64,000 bases of DNA from Alopecurus myosuroides (Eukaryota; Streptophyta; Magnoliopsida; Poales; Poaceae), in assembly GCA_028641055.1 (NCBI GenBank), contig CM054059.1:437312515-437376514 (forward strand), in the 5' to 3' direction. Both the position numbers and the translations under genes were made by a program. Shown in pieces: positions 22,306-33,422 of this stretch. Below the pieces are notes generated by a model that saw nothing but the letters and a program-made list of their open reading frames with translations, searched no databases and was not told the DNA's origin. Numbering within the stretch: position 1 is the stretch's first letter; the number at the start of each line of letters is the position of its first letter.

Positions 22306-24197
22306 ATGACCATGGGTCTCGTCTGGATGGTGGCCACGGCCATCGCGGCGGTGCTGGCCTCGTGGGCGTTCAACGCGCTGGTGTTCCTCGTGTGGAGGCC
22401 GCGCGCCATCACCAGGCAGCTCCGCGCGCAGGGCGTGGGCGGGCCGGGCTACAAGTTCTTCGCCGGTAACCTCGGCGAGATCAAGCAGCTCCGCGCCGAG
22501 AGCGCCGACACCGCGCTGGACGTCGGCTCCCACGACTTCGTCCCCATGGTGCAGCCGCACTTCCGCAAATGGATCCCTATCCACGGTACCAAACTGAACC
22601 TGTAATAATTCCTTCTATAACTCGATGACATACCCCGTGCATGTTTTTACCTTGTGAGTTTGCTGCCGTGTGAACTCCGCAGGACGCACGTTCCTCTACT
22701 GGTTCGGGCCGAGGCCGAGCGTGTGCTTGGCGGACGTGAACATGGTGAAGCAGGTGCTCTCCGACCGCAACGGGCTCTACCCCAAGAACGACGGGAACCC
22801 GGGCATCGCCCGCCTGCTCGGCAAGGGGCTCGTCTTCACCGACGGAGACGACTGGAAGCGCCACCGGAAGGTCGTCCACCCTGCCTTCAACATGGACAAG
22901 CTCAAGGTATGTGTGCGTTCGCACGACGTCTGTCTTTTGTACTACTTATTTCTTAACTAAGCTTAGCACGCGTGTCACTTCCGCTGACGTTTTTTGGCGT
23001 TGACAATTTGCACCATATATAGATGATGACGGTCACCATGTCCGACTGTGCCGGGTCCATGATGTCGGAGTGGAAAGCCAAGTTGGAGAAGGGCGACCAA
23101 GTGGAGATCGAGCTGAGCAGACAGTTTGAGGAGCTAACCGCGGACGTGATCTCCCGCACGGCGTTCGGGAGCAGCTACACGGAGGGGGGCAAAGTCTTTT
23201 TGGCGCAGAGGGAGCTCCAGTTTCTCGCCTTCTCCACCACATTCGACGTCCAAATCCCAGGATTTAGGTGAATATATAGTTATATACTACAACTTCTTCT
23301 TATTTTACTACCTTTGTCAGCTCAAATCAACACACAACGTACCGTTTCATATTGCATCATAAATTAAATCCACAATTGTTTGGCGAATTAACCAGGTACC
23401 TTCCAACCGGTAAGAACCTCAGGATATGGAAGCTTGACAATGAGGTGAGGACCATGCTCATGAACATCATCAAAGGCCGGCTCGCAACCAAAGACGCCAC
23501 AGGCTACGGGGACGACTTGCTCGGGCTCATGCTTGAGGCGTGCGCACCGGAGCATGGACAGATTCCACTTCTGAGTATGGACGAGATCATAGACGAGTGC
23601 AAGACCTTCTTCTTCGCCGGGCACGACACCAGCTCGCACCTGCTCACGTGGACCATGTTCTTGCTAAGCACGCACCCAGAGTGGCAGGAGAAGCTCAGGG
23701 AGGAGGTGCTGACAGAGTGTGGCAATGAGGTTCCTACCGGCGACATGCTCAACAAGCTGAAGCTGGTCAACATGTTCCTGCTGGAAACTCTCAGGTTATA
23801 CGCCCCTGTATCGATCATGCAGAGGAAGGCAGGTGCGGATCTCGAGGTCGGTGGCATCAAAGTGTCTAAAGGTACGGTTCTGACGATCCCCATCGCGACT
23901 ATACACCGTGATAAGGAGGTCTGGGGTGAGGATGCTGATGAATTCAAGCCTCTGAGGTTCGAGAATGGTGTGACCATGGCTGCAAAGCATCCCAATGCCT
24001 TGTTATCTTTCTCCAGCGGGCCAAGGTCGTGCATAGGGAAGAACTTTGCGATGATCGAAGCCAAGGCCGTCATCGCCGTGATTCTTCAGAGGTTCTCCTT
24101 CTCCCTATCCCCCAAGTACGTCCATGCCCCGATGGACGTGATCACAGTGCGGCCCAAGTTTGGTCTTCCCATGATCCTAAAGAGCCTCGAGATGTAG
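22306..24197 (+). CDS. CYP709C: Cytochrome P450, CYP709 family (CYP72 clan), intact
   Basis: Four exons, 22306-22585, 22683-22906, 23023-23267 and 23396-24197, join at GT-AG introns to 1551 nt (516 aa plus stop). ATG 22306 was chosen because it starts the signal-anchor (VWMVATAIAAVLASWAF, residues 6-22); a second ATG at 22312 is also possible. The product should be an ER-anchored monooxygenase. Seen: WRPRAITRQL linker after the anchor, I-helix oxygen-binding AGHDTS (324-329), ExxR (ETLR, 380-383) and heme loop FSSGPRSCIG with Cys462. The usual PERF motif reads PLRF (435-438). Family knowledge: wheat CYP709C1 hydroxylates fatty acids at subterminal positions; the same substrate here is inference from overall resemblance. 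No frameshift is seen. It sits alone, with a TATA promoter about 130 bp upstream and an AATAAA-like run near 24300. Confidence 0.93.
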
Positions 24198-24371
24198 AGA
24201 TAGAGTGTACTAGTGTTGAGTAACACGTTCTCTAGGGTTTTCTTTATATTGTACACTAGATGTGCGAGTTAATTTGTCATCGTACAATTTATTCGTATGT
24301 AAATAAAAATAAAAATCTGATATATTTGAAGTTTATTTACTTCTCATTCCAATCATATACGAGCGTACATG

Positions 24372-24430
24372 GAAAACAGGCATACATGGAAATTGGCTTC
24401 ATCAATAGTTTTTGGCTCAAGGGTCACAAA
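24372..24430. repeat. 59-bp dispersed repeat, copy 1
   Basis: GAAAACAGGCATACATGGAA followed by ATTGGCTTCATCAATAG and GGCTCAAGGGTCACAAA recurs nearly identically at 27367-27426, 3 kb away in the same orientation. It lies between the P450 3' end and the orphan promoter. Confidence 0.8.
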
Positions 24431-24454
24431 GGAGGAGGAGACGCCTCTCTTCCC

Positions 24455-24591
24455 GTACACGAGGACCAATGGTGAAAGCGCAGCCACAAACCCGTATAAA
24501 TATATCGCCCTCGTCGTCCCGAGTCTCACACTACAGAATCACACACATTTCCTAGTCTCAGCTCACAAGCAGAACCGACAGCACGTCGCTG
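24455..24591 (+). promoter_or_regulatory. Orphan second copy of the P450 promoter/leader
   Basis: From GTACACGAGGACCAAT at 24455 the sequence repeats the P450 promoter at 22133 almost base for base. It includes the block GCGCAGCCACAAACCCGTAT, the TATA box (about 24495-24502) and the leader ending CAGAACCGACAGCA. No P450 coding sequence follows it. It is best read as what is left of a tandem CYP709 paralogue, or as a promoter-only duplication. Confidence 0.85.
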
Positions 24592-25840
24592 GTATTTCAT
24601 CGACACGTTAACTAGTCGCAGCAACACCGGAAGCAGCCATTCGCACCCAAGGCCGATCGAGCCCTACGGCACGTCGTCGTTTGCGTGCGCGTGTAGGTTC
24701 CGTGTAAGATTCGTGAAAGCAGCGAGGTGCTGATCCATCCGGCTGCCAGCCTTAATTACACTCGAGGAGGGGAATAGTACGAACCATCGACCATGGATGG
24801 GATTGGGATCGGTCGCATATATCAGCGCGCGCTTTTCTTTTTTTCTCCTCGGGAAGCATGTCATGTAGCGAGAGAAGAAAATAAACGTCTGCTCATCATG
24901 TATGTACGTACAGATCATTCTCCCTTTTTCTTACAAATCCATGGAACCGACTAGCTCTAGGATGGCATGTACATATTGATGTATACCTACGAATTACTCC
25001 CTCCGTATCAAAATATAAGATGTTTTAGCATTTTCTAGATAAAACGAACCTATATATCTTTTAGTGTAAGATTAACTAACTTGAGAAGTGCTTATAAGCA
25101 AATCTGGATTCCATCGGAATCACTAGGATGCATGCATACATCCAAACATGCATGGAGCCCTCCGCCGCAACATCTCGTCGAAACAACGGTGCTAGAGGTA
25201 CTAACCTGTCGCTGGATCCATCCCATCCATCCATTCAGAGAAACAGAGCTTCCGAGATGGGGACACGGTCCGCTCCCGCCCCTCTCCTCGCCAATTTGCC
25301 CAAGTCGCAACTAATGTTTCTCCTCGTTATCTAGCTATAAATCGTGTGAGTCTTCTTGTGTAATTTCACGTGGTGATGCTCCGGATTGCATTCGGATGCT
25401 CATTTGTAATGACATTATGGTGATGTAATCAATAAAGTCCATGGGTTCCCCTCAAAAGAAAAAAAAAGAAAAAAATCGCACGCGGCTCTCGTGACTTCCC
25501 TCTTGTATTTATAGAAGAAGCGGAATGGGGCATTGGAGGAGGGAAAGCATTTAAATTCTGGGGAATCGCATGCGTTACTTTCTTTCTCTACTCCTGGTGA
25601 TGATGCCCGGGATGGCATCCGAGGAGGATTGTAGAGCAAAGATCTGGTCCAAGTTGAGCAAAAACCTTGATGGGCGATAGGCGAATACGGACTAGGTTTT
25701 ATTAGGCTGACTACACATATGGATGGACTTGCTTCTATTTATACAATATATACTTATCCGTAGATTCCAAAACTATTCAATCATATATCAAATTTCAACC
25801 GGCATTCATCGATTTAGTAATAAAAATAAATCAAGGATTT
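24592..25840. other. Intergenic sequence downstream of the orphan promoter
   Basis: No P450 or other coding sequence is recognised. A Stowaway-like left end (CTCCCTCCGTATCAAAATAT at 24996, preceded by TA) has no partner and is a truncated MITE. At about 25425-25475 AATCAATAAAG and an A-rich tract resemble the 3' end of a retroposed sequence on the + strand. Confidence 0.4.
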
Positions 25841-25847
25841 TCTTGAC

Positions 25848-26296
25848 CAGTGGGGTGGATATCGAGCTAGCTCGACTCAACTCGACTCGTAAATACTCGT
25901 TAGTTAACGAGTCTGCTCAACTCGACTCATTAACTTAACGAGCAAAAATCCTTAGCTTGGCTCGACTCGATAAATACTCGAGTTGGCTCGATAAGCTTGA
26001 TGAAAATGAAAAATATTATCAATTCATTATGGGGCAACATTATAAGAAGGCTGATTAATCGTTCATGCCCCGCACCGTAGATTTTGGATGTTTTAATTTG
26101 AATGTTCATGTATTTTGTCCTAAAGATCTTGGATTTTATTTCATGTTGACTAATCTTTGAGTTAGCATATCAATGTAATGTAAGGACATTAAAGAGTAAC
26201 TGCAACTCGACTCGTTAAACTCGTTTTATTAACGAGCTGCAAAAGCCAACTCGGCTTGGCTCATTAGTATCGAGCTGATTATATATTGGCAACACC
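25848..26296. mobile_element. Probable hAT-like non-autonomous relic
   Basis: The left end CAGTGGGGTGGATATCGAGC resembles hAT termini (CAGGGGTGG-type). The body is built of CTCGACTCG / AACGAG motifs, inverted toward the right end (AACTCGGCTTGGCTC...ATCGAGCTGA). The right terminus (about 26296) is eroded and no 8-bp duplication can be confirmed. Confidence 0.4.
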
Positions 26297-26420
26297 AATA
26301 CGTTGAAAAGGAACGACATATCATATCAAGGACATATCGTATCAAGGTGTTGTATGGATATATGGCAAGGGGTTATTCTACTCAGCATTGTTGATCTTAA
26401 AAAAATCATGAAAATTGCTA

Positions 26421-26522
26421 CTCCCTCCGTCCGGAAATACTTGACTCCCAAGTGAGTGTATCTAGACAAAAAGTTGTCTAGATACATTTATTGGTAAGTC
26501 AAGTATTCCCGAACGGAGGGGG
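26421..26522. mobile_element. Stowaway-type MITE, about 102 bp
   Basis: CTCCCTCCGTCCGGAAATAC at 26421 pairs with GTATTCCCGAACGGAGGGGG ending at 26522, with TA at 26419-26420 and 26523-26524. The middle (AGACAAAAAGTTGTCT) is itself palindromic, so the whole element folds into one hairpin. Confidence 0.88.
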
Positions 26523-26524
26523 TA

Positions 26525-27829
26525 GAATACACAGCTCAAGTGCAAAAATATGATACAAGCTAGAAATTAAGAGAAAACTATCACCAACGCTATCACCAAA
26601 TATGATACAAGCTCGAGTGCAAAAATATAATCCTGAACACCACAAAAGGTGAGCTAGAGCAACACTATCACCGACATAAAATCCTAGTCATAAAGATACA
26701 CAAGACCAAACCAGTAAGTCTCAGGATCAATGGCTGGGGTACAATACCATCACTGATCGATTGCCGTGATATCACAAGAGCACAAAAGGGAGCCGCAGAA
26801 CAAAGGGAGGAACCGAGGAGCTCACTAGAGAGCTATAGACAAGGCAGAACGTCACCACCACCGCCCATAAATAATACTCATGCAAACATAAACTGCATCA
26901 GAATCATGCATAAATGGAAATTGGCTTTGCCCAGATTACATTCAACTATGAAAATACTTAGGGAAAACCTCCAACTTGAACTGCAAAAAGATGTATGCAT
27001 GTATCCCCTAGTTACTAAGAGATGACACCCACAAGAAGAAGGGAGGTATCCTAAGTTTCCAATACCAAAATGTCGGATTTCTCTGCACTCAAAAAGATGA
27101 ATGTCTATGAGTGCTAACGTACACTTAGTGCTCAAAGAAAAATCAAATTGAGTAGTATTCTCTTCTTATCCATGCTATAGTCAGATTCAAACCACAACAA
27201 ATATTCCCCTACACAAAATTTTGATTCACCTTACACAACACCAATTCATAACACGTCCAATAACAAGTACATGATCCGACCAATAACCAGCACAAAGACC
27301 CCACCTCACTCTCCCGCAAATGAAAATACTCTTAATAAATCTGCACTAAACAGTGGAACATGAACTGAAAAACAGGCATACATGGAAATTGGCTTCATCA
27401 ATAGTTTTGGGCTCAAGGGTCACAAAATCATGAAGCAAATCTGAACAATGCAATGCATTTTTGGCTCAAGGGTTATAAAGGATGAAAATAGGCAGTGGTA
27501 TATTCAACATTAACGAGCCATCAAATCTAGAAACTTGTTTTCCTCAATAGTCGCCGGATCGCACCCACCAATGTCCAATGAAGCTACATTCTGGTGTAAA
27601 ACACAAAGTTGCTACTCTCCACGGGTAAAAAAAAAAGCGGTGGGGATGTCTAGGTATTTCCTACAATGCTAGATGAATGGAAAGATTAGAAATCTTCTTC
27701 GTGTATGTATGAACATATATATTTTTGTCGTGCGCACTCTGCTTTTGAATATAAAGTACTTTATTCGCTATTCAGAAGCATGGTTAACAACCTATCAGTC
27801 CTAAGCACAGATGTTTTTACAATAGAACC
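26525..27829. other. Unassigned intergenic DNA with small local duplications
   Basis: Includes a local duplication of a GAGTGCAAAAATAT/GATACAAGCT block (26537-26630) and the second copy of the 59-bp repeat (27367-27426). No gene is seen. Confidence 0.35.
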
Positions 27830-28022
27830 TAGCAATCCAGTACTGTTTGTTTCAGATATCAATCTCCTCCTAACTAAGAGTAGTTACAACAACTCTCAAC
27901 TCAATAAACCAAGTTTAATCTCAACATAGATAGCAATCCAGTACTGTTTGTTCCAGATATCAATCTCCTCCTAACTAAGAGTAGTTACAACAACTCTGAA
28001 CTCAATAAACGAAGTTTAATCT
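27830..28022. repeat. Two-copy tandem repeat, period 101 bp
   Basis: TAGCAATCCAGTACTGTTTG begins at 27830 and at 27931. The units match almost perfectly through AGTTTAATCT. Confidence 0.9.
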
Positions 28023-28024
28023 GG

Positions 28025-28960
28025 TGAAACGAAAAGTAACAACTGACAAAGCAAGCAGTGCTTACCCAGGCACGCATCGTGACCGCATGCCCGCGGCCGA
28101 TGCCAATCACCAACCCCTTTCCCTGCTCGAGCGGAACATATAACAGCAGTTAGGAGCCGGACCTGGGGGGATAGGAAAAATAGTATGAATGTTAACTCCT
28201 AATTATATTATGCACAAGGTATGTAACGATTATGTTTAAGATTTCCCACGCTATGTAACTCAGGGCTCACACCATGATAGAACGTGTGTCCTGGAAGGAG
28301 TTAACATTCATAGCATGGGCTCCCAAGAAGATTATTGTTATCTATTTCACTAATCAAAGGACATGCAAGACAAATTTCTTCATGGATAACCAACATATGA
28401 GCATGCCGCGAGTATTTCATGAGACACTAGATGGTCGGCAAGATTAAGACTCCAGGCAATGTAAGATAAATGTTATTTTGAGAAAGATGAGTCTCAACAA
28501 TAAACATAGGCAGTAACTGCGACAGCTGCTCCATGCATTAGTGGACCTAGGAGAATTTTAAAGCCCGGGCAAAAAGTAAGATTAATTGCTAATTATACTA
28601 ATATTTTGTCAAATGGCCACAAAAATGAGCTGCGCGTCCGGCCGGAAGCCCGGGCAAGTGCCCAGGCAACAGGGATGCTGCATCCGCCAGTGGCTCCATG
28701 CACATAGCAAATTAAAAGATCCGTTCCTCTTCCAGCTGTAGCTTATTATAACGGTACTGAACTCGATGAATTTGTGTTTCACAACGGTAACAAGTTAACA
28801 ACAAAGTAAAATGATTTACTAATAAAGCAAGCAGACCATACAAAATAACTGCTGACAGAGCAAGCGTTGGCTCACCCGACCACGCATGGCGACCCCGCGT
28901 CTGTGGCCGACCCCGATCGCCAACCCTTAGACATGCACGAGTTCGAGTTGGAACAAAAAC
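28025..28960 (-). other. Duplicated exon-like segments (28025-28130 and 28830-28930), gene unknown
   Basis: On the minus strand each copy has an exon-like block followed by a donor: GKGLVIGIGRGHAVTMRAW then GTAAGC in the left copy, and GLAIGVGHRRGVAMRGR then GTGAGC in the right. Both are followed by the same TGCT(T)TGTCAG-type sequence. They look like two diverged copies of one small exon. No protein family is recognised, and the right copy has lost its start-side frame. Confidence 0.35.
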
Positions 28961-29050
28961 GGTCAGTAAATTAGCTACCAAGCATGAACTTCGCACTATC
29001 TGCAATAAAACGAAACACTGGCAACTAGTAAGAGAGGATGGGGTGCACAC

Positions 29051-29170
29051 CTTAATCTTGGCCTCGAGGTGCTTGAACATGGGTGCGTTCTTGAGCATGC
29101 CGGGTATGATCATGAACCCGACACTGCTTCCCAGGTTGAGCACGTGCTTTAGCTGCGACACCTTCCCATC
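29051..29170 (-). pseudogene. Isolated 40-codon exon of an unidentified gene
   Basis: On the minus strand a 120-bp block is bounded by TTGACACAG on the left and GTGTGC on the right. It reads in phase 0 without stops: DGKVSQLKHVLNLGSSVGFM, then IIPGMLKNAPMFKHLEAKIK. Exact splice sites and smooth composition argue for a genuine exon. The family is not recognised. Together with the exon-like blocks at 28.0-28.9 kb it may belong to one decayed minus-strand gene. A continuous 238-codon frame through here is an accident of intron read-through. Confidence 0.45.
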
Positions 29171-29429
29171 CTGTGTCAAGAAAATCGTGAAATTCAGTCT
29201 GCAGCGATCTGACAGGCCCGCAGCTAATCGAATGATGTCTTGGACAAATTTAAGAACTTGATGGAGGTAATTACAAAATACGATTTTCTTACTATGGATA
29301 AGTTCATGGACAACTAGCAACACTAGTCTAGAGTTGTTGCACCAAACAAGAAGGCCTGGATGATGCTCAAGGTCGGCTGTCTCTCTGGGTAATGAGACTT
29401 GAGAAGCAACATCATGGCACTTGCACAAG

Positions 29430-31885
29430 ATTGAGTAAACGATGAAGAGGATGGCAGGGAATTCTTTCTAGTAATTATTATTGATTGAAGGGCAGAGCTG
29501 TTACATGCCTAGACTGACACCGACCAAAGTTGTGAGCTTTTTTACATGCCTAAGCTAAACTGGGCAGCACGAAGGCTGCACAGGGGAATCAATCAAGGAT
29601 GCAGCTAGACAATGAACTCAGTCTGCTGCTGTTATATATGTAGTATTTATATTTTCATCAAAGAAAACTAAGCTCAAATAATCAGCAATGGAAGAGTAAT
29701 GTTCAGGACAACAAACCATACACGCTGGATTCAGTATGGTGAGCAGCTAGTTAGTTAGTTTTGCAGGTGACGAGTCAATCATTCAGAAGGAACCTAGATG
29801 TTTAGTAATTCTCTGGATGGATGGATTCAGGTGTAGAAGAGGGCTACCACCCAAAAAAAAAAAAAGAACTTTTGTGAGCTGTAACTAGGTACAGATGTTT
29901 GGTACGTACTGTACATAATATGGAGCTATTGTACTAGAACAGAGAGTGAGAGCAAATTCAGAATCAGCTATTGGCCGGTCCATAAACATTTGGAAGCAGA
30001 GGTGACGGGGACGGCGGTGTCTCGCCTGCATCTGCACGGCGAGCGGGATGTGGGTGCATTCGAGGCCCTCGCCGCCTGGCTTGGTGCATCTCCGGTCCTT
30101 GGTCGCGCAGGGGAGCAGCAGCAGGGAAGCAGTAATTCTCTGGATGGATGTCCACCTGGTCGCTGTCTGCAGGTGCAGGGGCAGGGCGACGAGTGAGAGG
30201 AAATCCTGTTGTTGAGCCGGAGAGGATGTGAGATGGGGATCTTACAGTGTTGAGGCAGATGCCGTGGGTGAGGTGCTCCTCCATTCCAACCGCCACTGCT
30301 GGTCGACCAGGATCTGGTGGGAGGAGAGAGGGTGGGTTATAGATGAGGGCGGAGAGAGAGGGGATCGTGCTGAGGGAGCACCGCTCGCCAGGTTGACGGC
30401 AGCGTGCTGCACAGAAGATCGGCGGCGTCAGCGGCGCCGAGGGTTGGAGAGGCGGCGCCGATCTGATTCATGAGGAAGAGGGAGAGACAATGGGAGGGGA
30501 TGGTGGGAGAGAATGACGAGAGGGAGGTGTGTGGCTCGGGCTCGCTGGGATTGCGGGTCTCATCGGTTTCGCCGTACGTGCGGTGTGGTGCGAGTGGAGG
30601 AAAGATGTGAGCTTTGGGCCGTTGGATGGATGCGGACGGCTCAGATCACGGATCCGTGGGGGGTCGAGTCTTGCCATCTCGTTGGCTCCCAAAATTTCGC
30701 TATGATCTTTGCCTCCTAGTTTCTCTCCCTGATTCTTGTTGGAACCAATTAATTCTCTCGTAGTTTGCATGCCATTAACTGAGGGAGGAATGGAGGGAGT
30801 GCTTCATTTCCAAAATCAGTTGAATACTACTGCATGCGTAGAGGCTGGCTGTTGGAGGTAAACAACGTTGGAGTAATTAATTATTATTTATACCATCCTA
30901 AAACCGCGTACCCTAACAATAATCGCACTATTTCCTTCTCTTTCTTTTGTTTGGTATATGTACGTACCAAGCTAGCTAGTACCATGGCATGATACGAGCA
31001 ATACCAACACGACGGTTCCAGCGTCCTAAACTACGCATAGGCTGAACCACTTGCCGCTAAACTAGTTCCGGCTACCCAAACTATGTTTAGGCTGAACCAC
31101 TCGCCACTGAACTAGTACGCTTCCTTTTTAGCTAGACCACGTCGCCGCGTGCAGAGAATTTTTCCTACGGTTGTCGGCGCTCACATCCTCTGCCCACTGC
31201 CCACAATGACTTGCACTCGCATCCTCCATCGTCGATACAAGAATACCGTCTCCGGTATCCTATCTCAACAACTAGGCCTTAAGTAAGTGCCCCCGGAGTG
31301 ACAAGAAAAGACACCGAGCTTCTTGCTACCCAAGACAAAGATCCTAGCGAGGTCTACTAAGGAGAGAGGGAGAGAGGTAGCGCGTGGAAATAATAAAAGA
31401 GAAGCTCGCACCAGATGTACCCACCGCCAACATACGGCATCAAAGCACGGACACCCTGCTTAATCACTCGAGTACACACACGCCCCTCAATGTGACATTA
31501 TCTCTAGTGAAGTCGAGCAACGAGATAGGGGAAGCTTTGTTCATCGATGAATGAAGGAGGCAAGGATGAAACAAAGGGTAGGGGTAAAGTGGGGGAACGC
31601 CGGAAAACATATATAGATGCCACTGTCTTAATAGAACCAGGGCGCGTCCCCACGGTGGTTGGGGTTGGGTGGGGCGGGGCTACAAGACGGGATAGCAATG
31701 TCCGTGACAGGAAGATTGTTGGATGGGTCAAATTAGAAGGAAGTTGTGGAAGCGTTAGTCGATAGCTCTAAGATAGGCGAAGAGTGATTTTGGCGAGTGC
31801 ACTGACCAAAGACATCGAAGATTCTTTCGGGTCATGTTGCATGTACAATAGCAGTCAGGATTGATGGTCGCAGGACTAATCAACT
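29430..31885. other. Unassigned region with a GC-rich block and a small direct repeat
   Basis: 30000-30720 is GC-rich with CTGGATGGATG repeats (29813, 30138) and a composition like a gene 5' region on the minus strand, but no start exon can be supported. 31020-31120 holds a direct repeat of AGGCTGAACCACT(T/C)GCC with ACTAGTTCC-type linkers. Confidence 0.3.
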
Positions 31886-31888
31886 GCA

Positions 31889-32066
31889 TGACCGACCGCC
31901 AACTAGTTATCCCAAAAACTTTCTTTATTACTAAAAGTTATTATAGGTGATTATTGTCATAATAAGTTAATTTATTATGTTCTCTATGACCGACCGCCAA
32001 CTAGCCATCCCAAAAACTTTCTTTATTACTAAAAGTTATTATAGGTGATTATTATCATAATAAGTT
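31889..32066. repeat. Two-copy tandem repeat of about 98 bp, second copy split by a MITE
   Basis: TGACCGACCGCCAACTAG starts at 31889 and 31987. The units are nearly identical through AATAAGTTA. The second unit is cut there by the MITE at 32068-32390 and its continuation AATTTATTA resumes at 32392. Confidence 0.9.
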
Positions 32067-32067
32067 A

Positions 32068-32390
32068 CTCCCTCTATTTTTATATACAAGGCCATAAACT
32101 CATATTACAAGTACCAAGTTAAAAAAGATTAAACTGATTAATGACTAGCAAAGCTAGCTTGATTAGTCTAGTTTTCCGAGTTAATAAATGGGAGCATCAA
32201 ACTCCTTTTTTTTCTATTTGCTCCCTTGGGCATGCATACAATGGTGATTGAGTTGGGTAATTAATATCATCGATTGCTTTGCTCTATACGAGGAAAACAT
32301 CATTAATTTTATCTCGATTAGTGTTAGTGGCATTGTAAAGAAGCAAATTTGTATATTTGGTAGTGGCATTGTATACAAAAACGGAGGGAG
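32068..32390. mobile_element. Stowaway-type MITE (GTATACAAGGCC family), 323 bp
   Basis: Ends CTCCCTCTATTTTTATATAC and GTATACAAAAACGGAGGGAG are inverted repeats continuing into AAGGCCA/TGGCATT. TA duplications are at 32066-32067 and 32391-32392. The intact first copy of the flanking tandem repeat shows the empty site AAGTTAATTTATTA. Confidence 0.92.
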
Positions 32391-32421
32391 TAATTTATTA
32401 CGCTCTTGGATATTCGTTTTT

Positions 32422-32436
32422 AAGTTTGACAACGAG
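32422..32436. repeat. Target-site duplication, left copy
   Basis: AAGTTTGACAACGAG, identical to 33408-33422. Confidence 0.9.
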
Positions 32437-33407
32437 TACATAACACAGAAAATCAACATCTCCCCTTATCCTTTCCCTAGCTCCCCTTGCTACAGTAGTT
32501 TGAGGGTCGTCTGTGAGCTCCCGGCGAGCTCCCGCTCGTTCTCCGGCAGCGTTGCCGGCCGACGTCGAATAGGATGTTGCGCGCGAGTTGTACAGGGTAG
32601 AAATAGGGTTCATTTCGTTGTTCTAGTTCTAGCTTTGTAGAGTCTTGACGCTACATCGTCGAGGACGCGCTCGCTTCTGCGCCCGAGCCGCACAAGCGCG
32701 CCGCTGGCCCTGCTCCTTCCTCAGGTGGTTCTCCGGCAGTCGGAGACGCTGGAGGAGGATCTCGGCGCTTCCTCTCTCCCTCATAAGCTCGCGGGCCGGC
32801 TGCTGGTTCTAGGAGCTGGACTTGGCTACTCTGCATCGAGATGGCACTTGGAGTTGGTTCTTCTACCGGCCGGCCGTTGAGGCGAGGGGTGGAGGAGCTG
32901 CTGCAGTGGTTCATTTTATTTTGCAGGGCAGTTCGACACTTTGCTGCATCCTTGCGCGTATCAAGTTGAGGTCATGAATGCCTCGCTTATCTGTGACCGG
33001 AAGGGCGTCCCGATCTTCTCCTACTGTGTGGATGTCACCGGAATCCCGCGTCGGAGCTCGGCGAGGCGGAGTTGTCAAGTGGTTCGTCCCCGGCAGCACC
33101 GTCTCAGCCGGCGTACGAGGTTCATCGCTGGAGGACATGTTCCAAGAGAGACCTCGAGCACCCTCCTCTTCGATCTCGGCGCCCCTGGCGCCTCGAGGTC
33201 GCCGGTGATTGGTGGCAGCAACAACCTTGGACTCGATTGTTTTTTTTTTGTTCTGAGGTGTTTTCTGTAAAAGCGAAGGACCTTTCTTCAAATGTTAGGT
33301 TAGTAGAGCAAGTGATGTCAAAGGTCCTTTTTGCATATTGTACCTGCCACATGTTTGAGTAATACAGCAGCATAGGGGCCTCGCCCCACCTCTTGTTCAA
33401 AAAAAAA
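32437..33407 (+). mobile_element. Poly(A)-tailed retroposon with 15-bp target duplication
   Basis: A 971-bp segment between two copies of AAGTTTGACAACGAG ends in an A-tract (33399-33409 including the duplication). This is the signature of L1-machinery retroposition on the + strand. The interior is GC-rich at its 5' side and has a T-tract near 33240-33250 and a GGACCTTTCTTC / AAGGTCCTTTTTGC pair near 33280-33330. No RT, ORF1 or host-gene domain is recognised, so it may be a LINE fragment or an unidentified non-coding family. Confidence 0.85.
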
Positions 33408-33422
33408 AAGTTTGACAACGAG
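33408..33422. repeat. Target-site duplication, right copy
   Basis: AAGTTTGACAACGAG following the A-tract. Confidence 0.9.

Noticed and set aside
22654..22956. Alternative frames overlapping the P450 exons on both strands
   Set aside because: The spliced P450 frame accounts for this sequence with conserved motifs and exact GT-AG junctions.
28712..29428. A 238-codon minus-strand ORF
   Set aside because: It reads through a well-bounded 40-codon exon and its flanking introns; only the exon part is coding-like.
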